A stretch of 6,058 nucleotides of DNA, taken from contig LJNI01000138.1 of the NCBI GenBank assembly GCA_001303225.1, positions 1-6,058 of the forward strand, given 5' to 3'. This document shows, piece by piece, positions 1-5,531 of the stretch. The notes under the pieces are model-generated. The model saw only the letters and a list, made by a program, of their open reading frames with translations. It did no database searches and had not been told where the DNA came from. Each line of letters starts with the position of its first letter. The first letter of the stretch is position 1. The DNA comes from a candidate division TA06 bacterium DG_78. Its GTDB lineage: Bacteria > Hydrothermota > Tepidihabitantia > SM23-42. The position numbers and the translations under genes were made by a program.

Positions 1-825
1 CAAGAACAATTAGAAAAACTGCGTGTGGAATTTGCCACACTCGAACCACGAGACTGGAACCGTAATCTCTACTGGTCATGGCTCTATGCACTCAAGACAG
101 TAATTGCAGAATGTGGTAAAGGATACCAGACCTATCAGCAAACCGGAGCATGGCTTGACAGACAGCTCAACACAGCATTGGCATCCTGGGCAGCACTCAG
201 GCACAATACGATTCTCTATGCAAAGCAGAGCTATACTCCAGTGCACGTCGGCATCACGAGTGTCGAGCCGACTCCACCACCTCCTCCGCCACCAAAAGGG
301 CTTGTTGAACCCCTACCAGAATTTTACGCGAGGATACTAACCACTACCAAAATGGCATATAGTGGCCTCAAGGAACTCAATGTCTTAAATGCCCGATCTG
401 AGACACGCCTTTCATCGCTCGTCACAACACTCGAACGGCTCTATGATCTATGTAAACGTCAGGTCGCTAACAAAGCTCTCACTCAGGAGGATAATGATTT
501 CTTAGCTGCTTTTCCTGAAGCATTGAAGAGGGCTATTGGTGATGTCGATGATAAAGGATTAAAAACGACCATCATCGCTGATGTCCACACTGATTTAAAC
601 AGCAAGCTCACACTTGAAGAGGCATCTGGTTATGTTGATTTCGTCATCGTTGCGTATAAACGGGCAGAGGGTGATATCGTGCTCGCAGTTGGACCAGTGC
701 TCTCCTACCACGAATTCAAGCATCCTATGGCTGACCGACTCACCGATGAAAAATGGCAGGAGATGCTGAGAGCAGGTCAGGCTCCAGCACAACCTCAGTG
801 GATACACACCTATTTTGCACAGTAA
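1..825 (+). CDS. DUF3160-family protein, C-terminal part (5' truncated by window edge)
   Basis: The frame is open from base 1, so the gene begins left of the window; the GTG at 25 is internal. The 274 visible residues match the C-terminal half of DUF3160 proteins as I know them: an NLYWSWLYALK segment (visible residues 22-32), a TALASWAALRHNTILYAKQSY block (about 58-78), then DVHTD (about 196-200), a GPVLSYHEF motif (about 230-238), and RLTDEKWQEML near the end. The family's biochemical function is not known to me, and I propose none. A tract of seven prolines (about residues 95-101) links the two blocks where relatives usually have a shorter proline linker. The stop codon lies inside the next gene, so the two are probably co-transcribed. 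The family assignment is from recalled motifs; the absence of the N-terminus prevents any statement on a signal peptide. Confidence 0.85.
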   Translation, partial: QEQLEKLRVEFATLEPRDWNRNLYWSWLYALKTVIAECGKGYQTYQQTGAWLDRQLNTALASWAALRHNTILYAKQSYTPVHVGITSVEPTPPPPPPPKGLVEPLPEFYARILTTTKMAYSGLKELNVLNARSETRLSSLVTTLERLYDLCKRQVANKALTQEDNDFLAAFPEALKRAIGDVDDKGLKTTIIADVHTDLNSKLTLEEASGYVDFVIVAYKRAEGDIVLAVGPVLSYHEFKHPMADRLTDEKWQEMLRAGQAPAQPQWIHTYFAQ

Positions 826-1150
826 GCGTACACTTCACCACCATGTCTACGTTGTGCTCTTGGATGAGGGTATTGCTCAACTAAGGAGTGTTCAGAAACT
901 GAATCCAGATCGCGATCTCAAAAAACCATGTGTCTACGTGGGTATGACTGGTATTGCACCGTCTTTGCGTTTTAAGAAACACAAAGCAGGATACAAATCG
1001 AGCAGGTATGTGCGTACGTATGGGATAAGGTTGATGCCTGAATTATACGAGGCCTTGAATCCCCTCTCGTATGACGAAGCGGTCATTGCTGAACAGGGGC
1101 TGGCTCGTAAACTGAGGAGTGAGGGATATACAGTTGTTGGTGGGCATTGA
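815..1150 (+). CDS. GIY-YIG-like nuclease-fold protein
   Basis: This 111-residue protein looks like a compact GIY-YIG-domain protein. Visible parts are VYVV at 11-14 (GIY position), CVYVGMTG at 39-46 (YIG position, here YVG), an RF..HK motif with Arg52 and His56, an acidic Glu93 in the EAVIAEQGLA-type helix, and a GY.V.GGH C-terminus. In GIY-YIG enzymes the tyrosines, an arginine and a glutamate form the metal-dependent nuclease site, so activity is plausible but not proven; many stand-alone members are uncharacterised. The only usual start codon in the frame before the domain is TTG at 815, because a stop lies at 767-769. It overlaps the DUF3160 stop by 11 bases and has no clear Shine-Dalgarno at the normal distance, which suggests translational coupling. 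No relation in function to DUF3160 is known to me. Confidence 0.78.
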   Translation: MHSKRTLHHHVYVVLLDEGIAQLRSVQKLNPDRDLKKPCVYVGMTGIAPSLRFKKHKAGYKSSRYVRTYGIRLMPELYEALNPLSYDEAVIAEQGLARKLRSEGYTVVGGH

Positions 1151-1208
1151 TGAGGACGGAAATGGTGCACCGGTGACACGGGGAAATGGAGAATGCGTAG
1201 GGCGTAGC

Positions 1209-1233
1209 CCCGCCCTTTCTGCGAAAAGGCGGG
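1209..1233. repeat. inverted repeat / hairpin 1
   Basis: CCCGCC at 1209-1214 pairs with GGCGGG at 1228-1233. After one C-A mismatch, TTTC (1216-1219) pairs with GAAA (1223-1226), leaving a three-base loop. It could stop or stabilise the rightward transcript, or be part of a REP-like element; its role is unknown. Confidence 0.6.
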
Positions 1234-1241
1234 ATGCTGGA

Positions 1242-1272
1242 TTTTACGACCGCATCAAAGATGCGGGTAAAA
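1242..1272. repeat. inverted repeat / hairpin 2
   Basis: TTTTAC (1242-1247) pairs with GTAAAA (1267-1272), and CCGCATC (1250-1256) pairs with GATGCGG (1260-1266). The arrangement gives 13 pairs with a two-base GA bulge and an AAA loop. On both strands the T run is 5' and the A run 3', which is opposite to a canonical intrinsic terminator. This favours a structured RNA, a 3'-end stabiliser or a REP-like element. Confidence 0.62.
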
Positions 1273-1308
1273 TTCGCAGGCGTAATGCGTTAAGTATAGA
1301 GCGACAAT

Positions 1309-2616
1309 TTATGCAGCAATAACTTCGATAAATTTATCAACAATTTCCTGATCTAGCTGACTTCCCTTAACACGTATGAGCTCTTCAAGTGCCTCTTCTT
1401 TTGTTTTTGCACTTCGGTATGGTCGTTCCGAGAGCATCGCATCATACGTATCAGCGACCGCTATAATTCTCGCCAGTAAAGGAATTTGGTCTCTCTTGAG
1501 ACCCTTTGGATAACCCTTACCATCAATTCGTTCATGGTGATGATAGATGATATCAAGAATATCCTCAAAGTCGCTCACTGTACTTAATATCTCTCTGGCA
1601 ACGACTGGATGCATATTAATATACTGGCGCTCTTCTTTTGTGAGCGGCGCCTTTTTGTTCAGAATACCGTCCGGTGTTGCTATCTTTCCTATATCGTGAA
1701 GGAGTGCAGCCTGTTCTAAAATGGTGATGTCTGTCTGAGAAAGATTCAATGTTGTGGCAATTTTTACTGCATAATCTCGCACGCGTAAGGAGTGTCCTGC
1801 AGTATAGTGATCTTTCGCATCGATTGTCTTTGCAATCAGCTGGACAAATTCAAAGAAATTTTTGTTATACCGTTCAATAAGTTTTTCATGGTTCAACTGG
1901 GACTCGCTGAGCGCACCAAAAAACGTAGAAAACTTCGATAGAAATGTCCAGGCAAATGAGCTAGAAACAATAAAGATACCAACCGAGATAAATGGCCATG
2001 TGGCACCTGTTATTGTCGGTTTACCTCTCAAAATACCAATCAGGTCGAGCACACCACAAAAGAGACCGATGCCTATTCCGACAATCAACGGCGTGTAGTT
2101 AGGAACATATTTAACAGGTTTGATTACCTTTGTGCCTGATGTTTTTATTATTTGAATATATAAATAACTTGTAACAAATACGAGTAATATAATACACGGC
2201 ACAAATAAAATACCTCTGCCAGCCCGTACCACAGTCACATATGTTGTTACTTGATTAGTAAGTATTAAGTTAGTAAATATTATCAGTCCGAGAATAATTG
2301 CAGTCACCACAGCAAGTGAGATTTTGATATCACGGTTTATCTTCTTTCTCAGCACAGTTGTTGAAAAAAGAGGCAGGGTATATAAATAACCAAAAATTCC
2401 AATGTTTTGAAATTTATCCCATAAAACAACTGACTGAACAGAGAAATTATGTATGAGTTGATATTGTCCGAAAAGAAAAACCGTGCCACAGAGAAAGAAA
2501 AGGGTTGCATAAAGGAAATCGATATTTCTTTTGCTCCTGAAATAGAGATACAACTGACTAATGAATAATGAGAGAGATACAACAAAGAAGCCAAATGTTA
2601 TATTTCCTAATGTCAT
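1309..2616 (-). CDS. seven-helix membrane HD-GYP phosphodiesterase (probable c-di-GMP hydrolase)
   Basis: This 435-residue protein combines a membrane sensor with an HD-GYP domain, a family that hydrolyses cyclic di-GMP (a few members act on cGAMP). The N-terminal 230 residues contain about seven hydrophobic segments (roughly 5-26, 34-54, 70-88, 97-119, 133-155, 175-196, 206-226), like the 7TM input regions of some sensor proteins. The domain spans about 255-435 and looks intact: GHSLRV (274-279), the HD pair H307-D308 in HDIGK, H336, HHERIDGKGYP (360-370, with the GYP signature at 368-370), D389 and RPYR (398-401). There is no GGDEF domain. The ATG at 2616 is chosen because the hydrophobic segment begins directly after it. 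A near-consensus promoter lies immediately upstream, so it is probably its own transcription unit. The signal sensed is unknown. Confidence 0.93.
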   Translation of the reverse strand: MTLGNITFGFFVVSLSLFISQLYLYFRSKRNIDFLYATLFFLCGTVFLFGQYQLIHNFSVQSVVLWDKFQNIGIFGYLYTLPLFSTTVLRKKINRDIKISLAVVTAIILGLIIFTNLILTNQVTTYVTVVRAGRGILFVPCIILLVFVTSYLYIQIIKTSGTKVIKPVKYVPNYTPLIVGIGIGLFCGVLDLIGILRGKPTITGATWPFISVGIFIVSSSFAWTFLSKFSTFFGALSESQLNHEKLIERYNKNFFEFVQLIAKTIDAKDHYTAGHSLRVRDYAVKIATTLNLSQTDITILEQAALLHDIGKIATPDGILNKKAPLTKEERQYINMHPVVAREILSTVSDFEDILDIIYHHHERIDGKGYPKGLKRDQIPLLARIIAVADTYDAMLSERPYRSAKTKEEALEELIRVKGSQLDQEIVDKFIEVIAA

Positions 2617-2627
2617 AATATCCTATC

Positions 2628-2656
2628 ATAATAAAGGATTTTTTACAGTTTGTCAA
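2628..2656 (-). promoter_or_regulatory. sigma-70-type promoter of the HD-GYP gene
   Basis: On the minus strand, TTGACA (2651-2656) is followed after 17 bp by TATTAT (2628-2633). This is a perfect -35 and a 5/6 -10. The -10 ends 11 bases before the ATG, so transcription is predicted to begin only about 4-6 bases upstream of the start codon. The AGGA just before the ATG would then lie largely outside the mRNA. Confidence 0.75.
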
Positions 2657-2663
2657 GGAAGAA

Positions 2664-2695
2664 GTCTGGGTATAAGCACACGATTATACCTAGAC
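2664..2695. repeat. 12-bp inverted repeat upstream of the HD-GYP promoter
   Basis: GTCTGGGTATAA (2664-2675) and TTATACCTAGAC (2684-2695) are complementary over 12 positions, with one position that is G-T in RNA (a mismatch in DNA), around an 8-base loop. It sits 7 bp upstream of the -35. It could be an operator or activator site, or a terminator of leftward tetR-side transcription; only a weak pyrimidine stretch (TTCTTCCTT) follows it on the minus strand. Confidence 0.6.
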
Positions 2696-2897
2696 ACATT
2701 TAGATACTAAGTGTAGTCATCGTGCCAGTATCATTTTCTTGCTCACAGTGGTGTTACCTATCTGCAAAGGTAGATGTAAGTCCCCGAATGTACTGGCTGG
2801 CTATGATTATCAACAACAGACCAGGTAATGCTGATCTATACGAAGATCAAAAAGAACCGATTAGGAATCATAGAAAAATCTTCTTTTTATTTATTAT
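2696..2897. other. intergenic region without recognisable gene
   Basis: Between the HD-GYP promoter region and the repressor stop codon I see no convincing ORF, tRNA or intrinsic terminator. The only small structure is a 6-bp palindromic stem, TGATCT/AGATCA (2832-2837 and 2844-2849), followed by AAAA on the plus strand, which gives no terminator on the strand being transcribed. Confidence 0.5.
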
Positions 2898-3740
2898 TTA
2901 ATAGTATTTCTTAATGTATTCTCTCCAGGCAGGATTTTTACTGAGGACAGCAAATGCTGCCCGACGTGCTGCATCTTCATTGAGTGCCTGTATTTTTTTG
3001 AGAAAGGTCGTCATCGTATCGAACACCTCATCAAAAGGTCGAAGAGTACCATCTTCACCAGCACAGTATTTGCAGTAGTCTTGACTCGTGTCACCCTTTG
3101 GTGAATCCTCTGGACGACCGAGAAGCATGCCGCAACTCATACACAGTTTCTTTTTTTTGCGTATTTCTTTTTTTCTTTTCTTTTTCTGAAAAACAATAGT
3201 ACCACAAAGAAAAGAAATCAATGCCTGGATAAATTTTTCAGAAATTTTCTCTTTGTCGAGCATATAATCACCGAGAAACGCCATGTACATCAATACACCT
3301 TGCCACAACATGGTTCGCATAAGGCCATGGTCAGACCATCTGTTAAAAGCCTCGACTAAATAGTAATTAATAACTGACAACAAACAAATGATTTCTTGTT
3401 TCGTATCATCAGCAAAATCCGAGAAACCAGAAAAGAGCGCTTTAAAAAGAGGCCACTCGTTCTGTACTGTTGTGAAGTGTTGTGCAAGGAATATCTCAAG
3501 AGTATTACAATCGCGGTAGGTTCTGTAAAGACTATTGGTTACCCTGAGAACCAGCCGTTTCACAACTGCCAATACCAGATCATCACGATTTTTAAAATGA
3601 AAAAAAATCGTGCCGTGCGCAATATTGGTTTTTTTCGCTATCATAGCAGTCGACGCCTTGAAATTACTTGTGATAAAAGCAGATTCAGCCACCTCGAGAA
3701 GCTTCTCTCTGGTTGCCTGTTTTGTCATATTTCGTTTCAT
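2898..3740 (-). CDS. TetR-family regulator fused to a C-terminal zinc ribbon
   Basis: This 280-residue protein starts with a TetR DNA-binding domain (about 6-55): TREKLLEVAESAF, then the helix-turn-helix MIAKKTNIAHGTIFFHFKNR. A helical ligand/dimer domain runs to about 184. A very basic linker (186-198, mostly Lys) leads to a zinc ribbon with CMSCGMLL (Cys200, Cys203) and YCKYC (Cys223, Cys226). The segment 200-280, with its closing NPAWREYI, resembles the 'putative zinc ribbon' family (PF12674-like). The start chosen is the ATG at 3740, preceded by AGAAGAAGG (3745-3753). A longer reading from TTG at 3788 would translate through the operator and the -10 and lacks a ribosome site. The ligand is unknown; metal binding by the ribbon is inferred from the cysteines. 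The gene is divergent from the Eis-like acetyltransferase, a common layout for a repressor and its target. Confidence 0.9.
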   Translation of the reverse strand: MKRNMTKQATREKLLEVAESAFITSNFKASTAMIAKKTNIAHGTIFFHFKNRDDLVLAVVKRLVLRVTNSLYRTYRDCNTLEIFLAQHFTTVQNEWPLFKALFSGFSDFADDTKQEIICLLSVINYYLVEAFNRWSDHGLMRTMLWQGVLMYMAFLGDYMLDKEKISEKFIQALISFLCGTIVFQKKKRKKEIRKKKKLCMSCGMLLGRPEDSPKGDTSQDYCKYCAGEDGTLRPFDEVFDTMTTFLKKIQALNEDAARRAAFAVLSKNPAWREYIKKYY

Positions 3741-3744
3741 TAAA

Positions 3745-3753
3745 CCTTCTTCT
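3745..3753 (-). promoter_or_regulatory. ribosome binding site deciding the TetR start
   Basis: AGAAGAAGG on the minus strand lies four bases before the ATG at 3740. It supports that start over the upstream TTG at 3788, which lies inside the promoter/operator. Confidence 0.7.
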
Positions 3754-3758
3754 ATAAA

Positions 3759-3787
3759 TGAGCAAATACTCAATGAGTATATACTCA
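3759..3787. promoter_or_regulatory. tandem TetR-type operators
   Basis: Two 14-bp palindromes lie side by side: TGAGCAAATACTCA (3759-3772, one arm imperfect) and TGAGTATATACTCA (3774-3787, perfect). They are separated by one base, giving a 15-bp centre-to-centre distance. The perfect copy abuts the -10 of the tetR promoter and covers the predicted start of transcription, so binding should block transcription. TGAGTA-N-TACTCA is a typical shape for TetR-family sites. Autoregulation by the adjacent gene product is inferred. Confidence 0.85.
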
Positions 3788-3815
3788 ATTATAATGATAA
3801 TACAACATCTGTCAA
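3788..3815 (-). promoter_or_regulatory. consensus sigma-70 promoter of the TetR gene
   Basis: On the minus strand, TTGACA (3810-3815) and TATAAT (3788-3793) are both perfect consensus, with a 16-bp spacer. The predicted transcription start falls inside the adjacent operator, leaving an mRNA leader of roughly 40 bases with a good ribosome site. Confidence 0.85.
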
Positions 3816-3873
3816 GGAGTAATGTAATCATGCGTAAAGCGTAGGCCATTCAGCGTATTGCTGGGTCAAAAAC

Positions 3874-3901
3874 TTGACTTTGTACTACGAGTGCATAGAA
3901 T
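3874..3901 (+). promoter_or_regulatory. sigma-70-type promoter of the Eis-like gene, predicting a leaderless mRNA
   Basis: TTGACT (3874-3879), a 16-bp spacer and TAGAAT (3896-3901) form a 5/6 + 5/6 promoter. The ATG at 3908 begins seven bases after the -10, where transcription normally starts. There is no Shine-Dalgarno before the ATG, which agrees with leaderless translation. The tandem operators are about 90 bp upstream and do not overlap this promoter. Confidence 0.7.
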
Positions 3902-3907
3902 AGATGT

Positions 3908-5158
3908 ATGAGTCAAATTAGGACATTACGAAGCAAGGATTTTAATGACTTCTTAGTCATAGTGGCGAATGCTTATCCTGGCTTTAAAATTGATACTGAT
4001 GAAAAAATTGCAAAGCTTAAAAAACGGTTAATAAAATTACAAAAGTACGATCCAACCGTTAATTTTTATGGGTTATTCCGACACGGCGAGCTCTTAGGTG
4101 GCATGCGTTTCCACGATTTTACCATGAATCTGTTTTCTATAAAGACAAAGGTTGGCGGCATTGGCTTGATAGCAGTCGATTTGCTTCATAAAAAAGAGAA
4201 GGTTTGCAAAGAACTCGTCAGCTATTTCTTACATCACTACCAGAAAAAGGGTGCGTGTCTAACTGCACTGTATCCATTCCGTCCTGATTTTTATCGTAAT
4301 ATGGGATTTGGTTATGGAACAAAGATGAATCGGTATAAGGTAAAACCACGTAATTTACCGCGAGGTGATTCGAAAGACCATATCACATTTTTACATAAAA
4401 AAGATATGCAGGCAATTATCGATTGCTATAATAGGTATTTCAAAAAAACTCACGGAATGATGGAAAAAACTAAGTTCGAATTGGGTTGGCTCACTAATCC
4501 GACTATGAAGGTTGTCGGCTATAAATCTAAAAATAAAATTTGGGGGTATGTTGTTTTTTCTTTTAAACCAGAAACGGCAGATAATTTTATCTCGAATAAC
4601 ATTCACATTAAAGAATTGATATATGAAAGCAAAAAGGTCTTTTCAGAATTACTCACCTTTTTACATACACAAGCAGATCAAATTAGCCACATTATTTTCA
4701 ATACGCAGGACGAGTTTTTCCACCACCTACTCTCAGATCCTCGTGACCCCTCATATACCCTCTTTGAACCAGTAGCTCATGAAACGAATACTCAAGGGAT
4801 TGGTATTATGTACAGGGTCATTGACACAAAAGGTATATTCAAGATTTTGAAAAGTCACAATTTTGGAAACCAAACGTGTGTGTTAAAAATATCAATTCAT
4901 GATAGCTTTTTAAATAATAATGATGGAAGCACGCGCATCCATTTTATTAATGGAAAACCACACCTACTGACCAAAGGTAAACATGATGTTGAGATTCATC
5001 TCAACATTTCTGATTTCTCTTCTCTTATAATGGGTGTGGTTTCTTTTAAGCGTCTGTATGAATATGGTCTAGCTGAAATCTCTCATACGGAATATATAAA
5101 TGCTGTAAATAGATTGTTCATGACAGATGAGAAACCTCAGTGTACAACACTTTTTTAA
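3908..5158 (+). CDS. Eis-like GNAT N-acetyltransferase with C-terminal SCP2-like domain
   Basis: At 416 residues the protein has the length and three-part build of the Eis family (mycobacterial Eis, about 400 residues, acetylates amines of aminoglycosides and proteins with acetyl-CoA). The N-terminal GNAT domain (about 1-150) contains VGGIGLIAVDLLHKKEKVCK (82-101), where the acetyl-CoA loop is expected, and LYPFRPDFYRNMGFGYGTK (121-139); Tyr129 is a candidate for the catalytic tyrosine. A second GNAT-like region spans about 155-310, and an SCP2-like domain about 320-410. The chain ends in Phe416, matching the family's catalytic C-terminal carboxylate on a phenylalanine. The loop has KKEKV where GNATs usually have R..G.G/A. 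The substrate is unknown; aminoglycosides, polyamines or protein lysines are possible. Only a weak 6-bp hairpin (5179-5202) separates it from the convergent rubredoxin gene. Confidence 0.88.
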   Translation: MSQIRTLRSKDFNDFLVIVANAYPGFKIDTDEKIAKLKKRLIKLQKYDPTVNFYGLFRHGELLGGMRFHDFTMNLFSIKTKVGGIGLIAVDLLHKKEKVCKELVSYFLHHYQKKGACLTALYPFRPDFYRNMGFGYGTKMNRYKVKPRNLPRGDSKDHITFLHKKDMQAIIDCYNRYFKKTHGMMEKTKFELGWLTNPTMKVVGYKSKNKIWGYVVFSFKPETADNFISNNIHIKELIYESKKVFSELLTFLHTQADQISHIIFNTQDEFFHHLLSDPRDPSYTLFEPVAHETNTQGIGIMYRVIDTKGIFKILKSHNFGNQTCVLKISIHDSFLNNNDGSTRIHFINGKPHLLTKGKHDVEIHLNISDFSSLIMGVVSFKRLYEYGLAEISHTEYINAVNRLFMTDEKPQCTTLF

Positions 5159-5215
5159 AGGACCGAAATTAAATAGACAGATACGCAGGGATTGTAGTAT
5201 CTCTCAGTATCTTAC

Positions 5216-5446
5216 TTAGTAGTCTTCTTCTGTATCATCAGTGTAGTGCGCAAAGAGATCCTTATCAACGTTACTATCAATGCTTTCTTCAGAAGGCGCA
5301 AATAGCTCCTTCTCTGCGCCACAGTCTGGACAACACCAATCGCTCGGCAGACTCTCGAATGGTATATTCGCTTCAATACCATTATCAGGGTCACCAATAT
5401 TGGAGTCATACATATAGCCGCAGACTATGCATTGCCACATACCCAC
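5216..5446 (-). CDS. rubredoxin with acidic C-terminal tail
   Basis: This is a 76-residue protein whose first 50 residues are a classic rubredoxin, a small cytoplasmic electron carrier with one iron held by four cysteines. Both knuckles are present: CIVCGY (Cys6, Cys9) and CCPDCG (Cys39, Cys42), with the conserved YDSNIGDPDNGI loop and SLPSDW. Rubredoxins pass electrons to superoxide reductases, rubrerythrins or oxygen reductases, mainly in anaerobes; no such partner gene is in view. The extra 26 residues (51-76) are rich in Asp and Glu and not part of the fold; standard rubredoxins have 50-55 residues. The GTG start at 5446 is preferred over the ATG at 5440 because AGGAGG lies six bases before it. 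It has its own promoter. Confidence 0.96.
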   Translation of the reverse strand: MGMWQCIVCGYMYDSNIGDPDNGIEANIPFESLPSDWCCPDCGAEKELFAPSEESIDSNVDKDLFAHYTDDTEEDY

Positions 5447-5452
5447 TATAAA

Positions 5453-5458
5453 CCTCCT
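5453..5458 (-). promoter_or_regulatory. perfect Shine-Dalgarno of the rubredoxin gene
   Basis: AGGAGG on the minus strand is six bases before GTG (5444-5446) and twelve before the next ATG, so it decides for the GTG start. Confidence 0.85.
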
Positions 5459-5471
5459 TCACATGCAGAAC

Positions 5472-5499
5472 ATAATATTAAAATAGCGTACCTTGTCAA
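5472..5499 (-). promoter_or_regulatory. sigma-70-type promoter of the rubredoxin gene
   Basis: On the minus strand, TTGACA (5494-5499) and TATTAT (5472-5477) are separated by 16 bp. The predicted mRNA leader of about 20 bases includes the AGGAGG. The same TATTAT -10 is used at the HD-GYP promoter. Confidence 0.78.
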
Positions 5500-5531
5500 G
5501 GGAAAAGTGCATCGTCTCAAATTGAAGAATT

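Larger units (their letters stand above)
1151..1308. other. structured GC-rich gap between convergent genes
   Basis: This 158-bp gap separates the 3' ends of the GIY-YIG-like gene and the HD-GYP gene. It contains two adjacent hairpins (1209-1233 and 1242-1272) and is richer in G and C than its flanks. An open frame across it (1119-1322) resembles no known protein and I do not call it. No uridine run follows either hairpin on either strand, so neither is a textbook intrinsic terminator, although the position between convergent genes would suit transcription termination. Confidence 0.6.

Noticed and set aside
1193..1296. Integron attC-like site suggested by GTTAAGT near 1290 and the hairpins
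   Set aside because: No matching RYYYAAC core exists at the other end and no cassette arrangement is present.
1119..1322. Rightward open frame of 67 codons across the convergent gap
   Set aside because: It overlaps the GIY-YIG-like gene in another frame, runs through both hairpins, resembles no family I know and has no start signal of its own.
2832..2849. TGATCT/AGATCA stem as terminator of the repressor gene
   Set aside because: On the transcribed strand the T run comes before the stem, not after it, and the stem is only 6 bp.
3396..3743. Rightward open frame of 115 codons opposite the TetR gene
   Set aside because: It is antisense to a clear TetR domain, lacks recognisable features and has no promoter or ribosome site.
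3741..3788. Longer TetR start at TTG 3788 adding 16 residues
   Set aside because: The added codons are the operator palindromes and part of the -10, upstream of or at the predicted transcript start; ATG 3740 has a good ribosome site.
3814..3844. Rightward mini-ORF after AAGGAG (ATG at 3830, four codons)
   Set aside because: It ends after four codons, has no visible promoter on that strand and the AAGGAG overlaps the tetR -35; chance is the simplest explanation.
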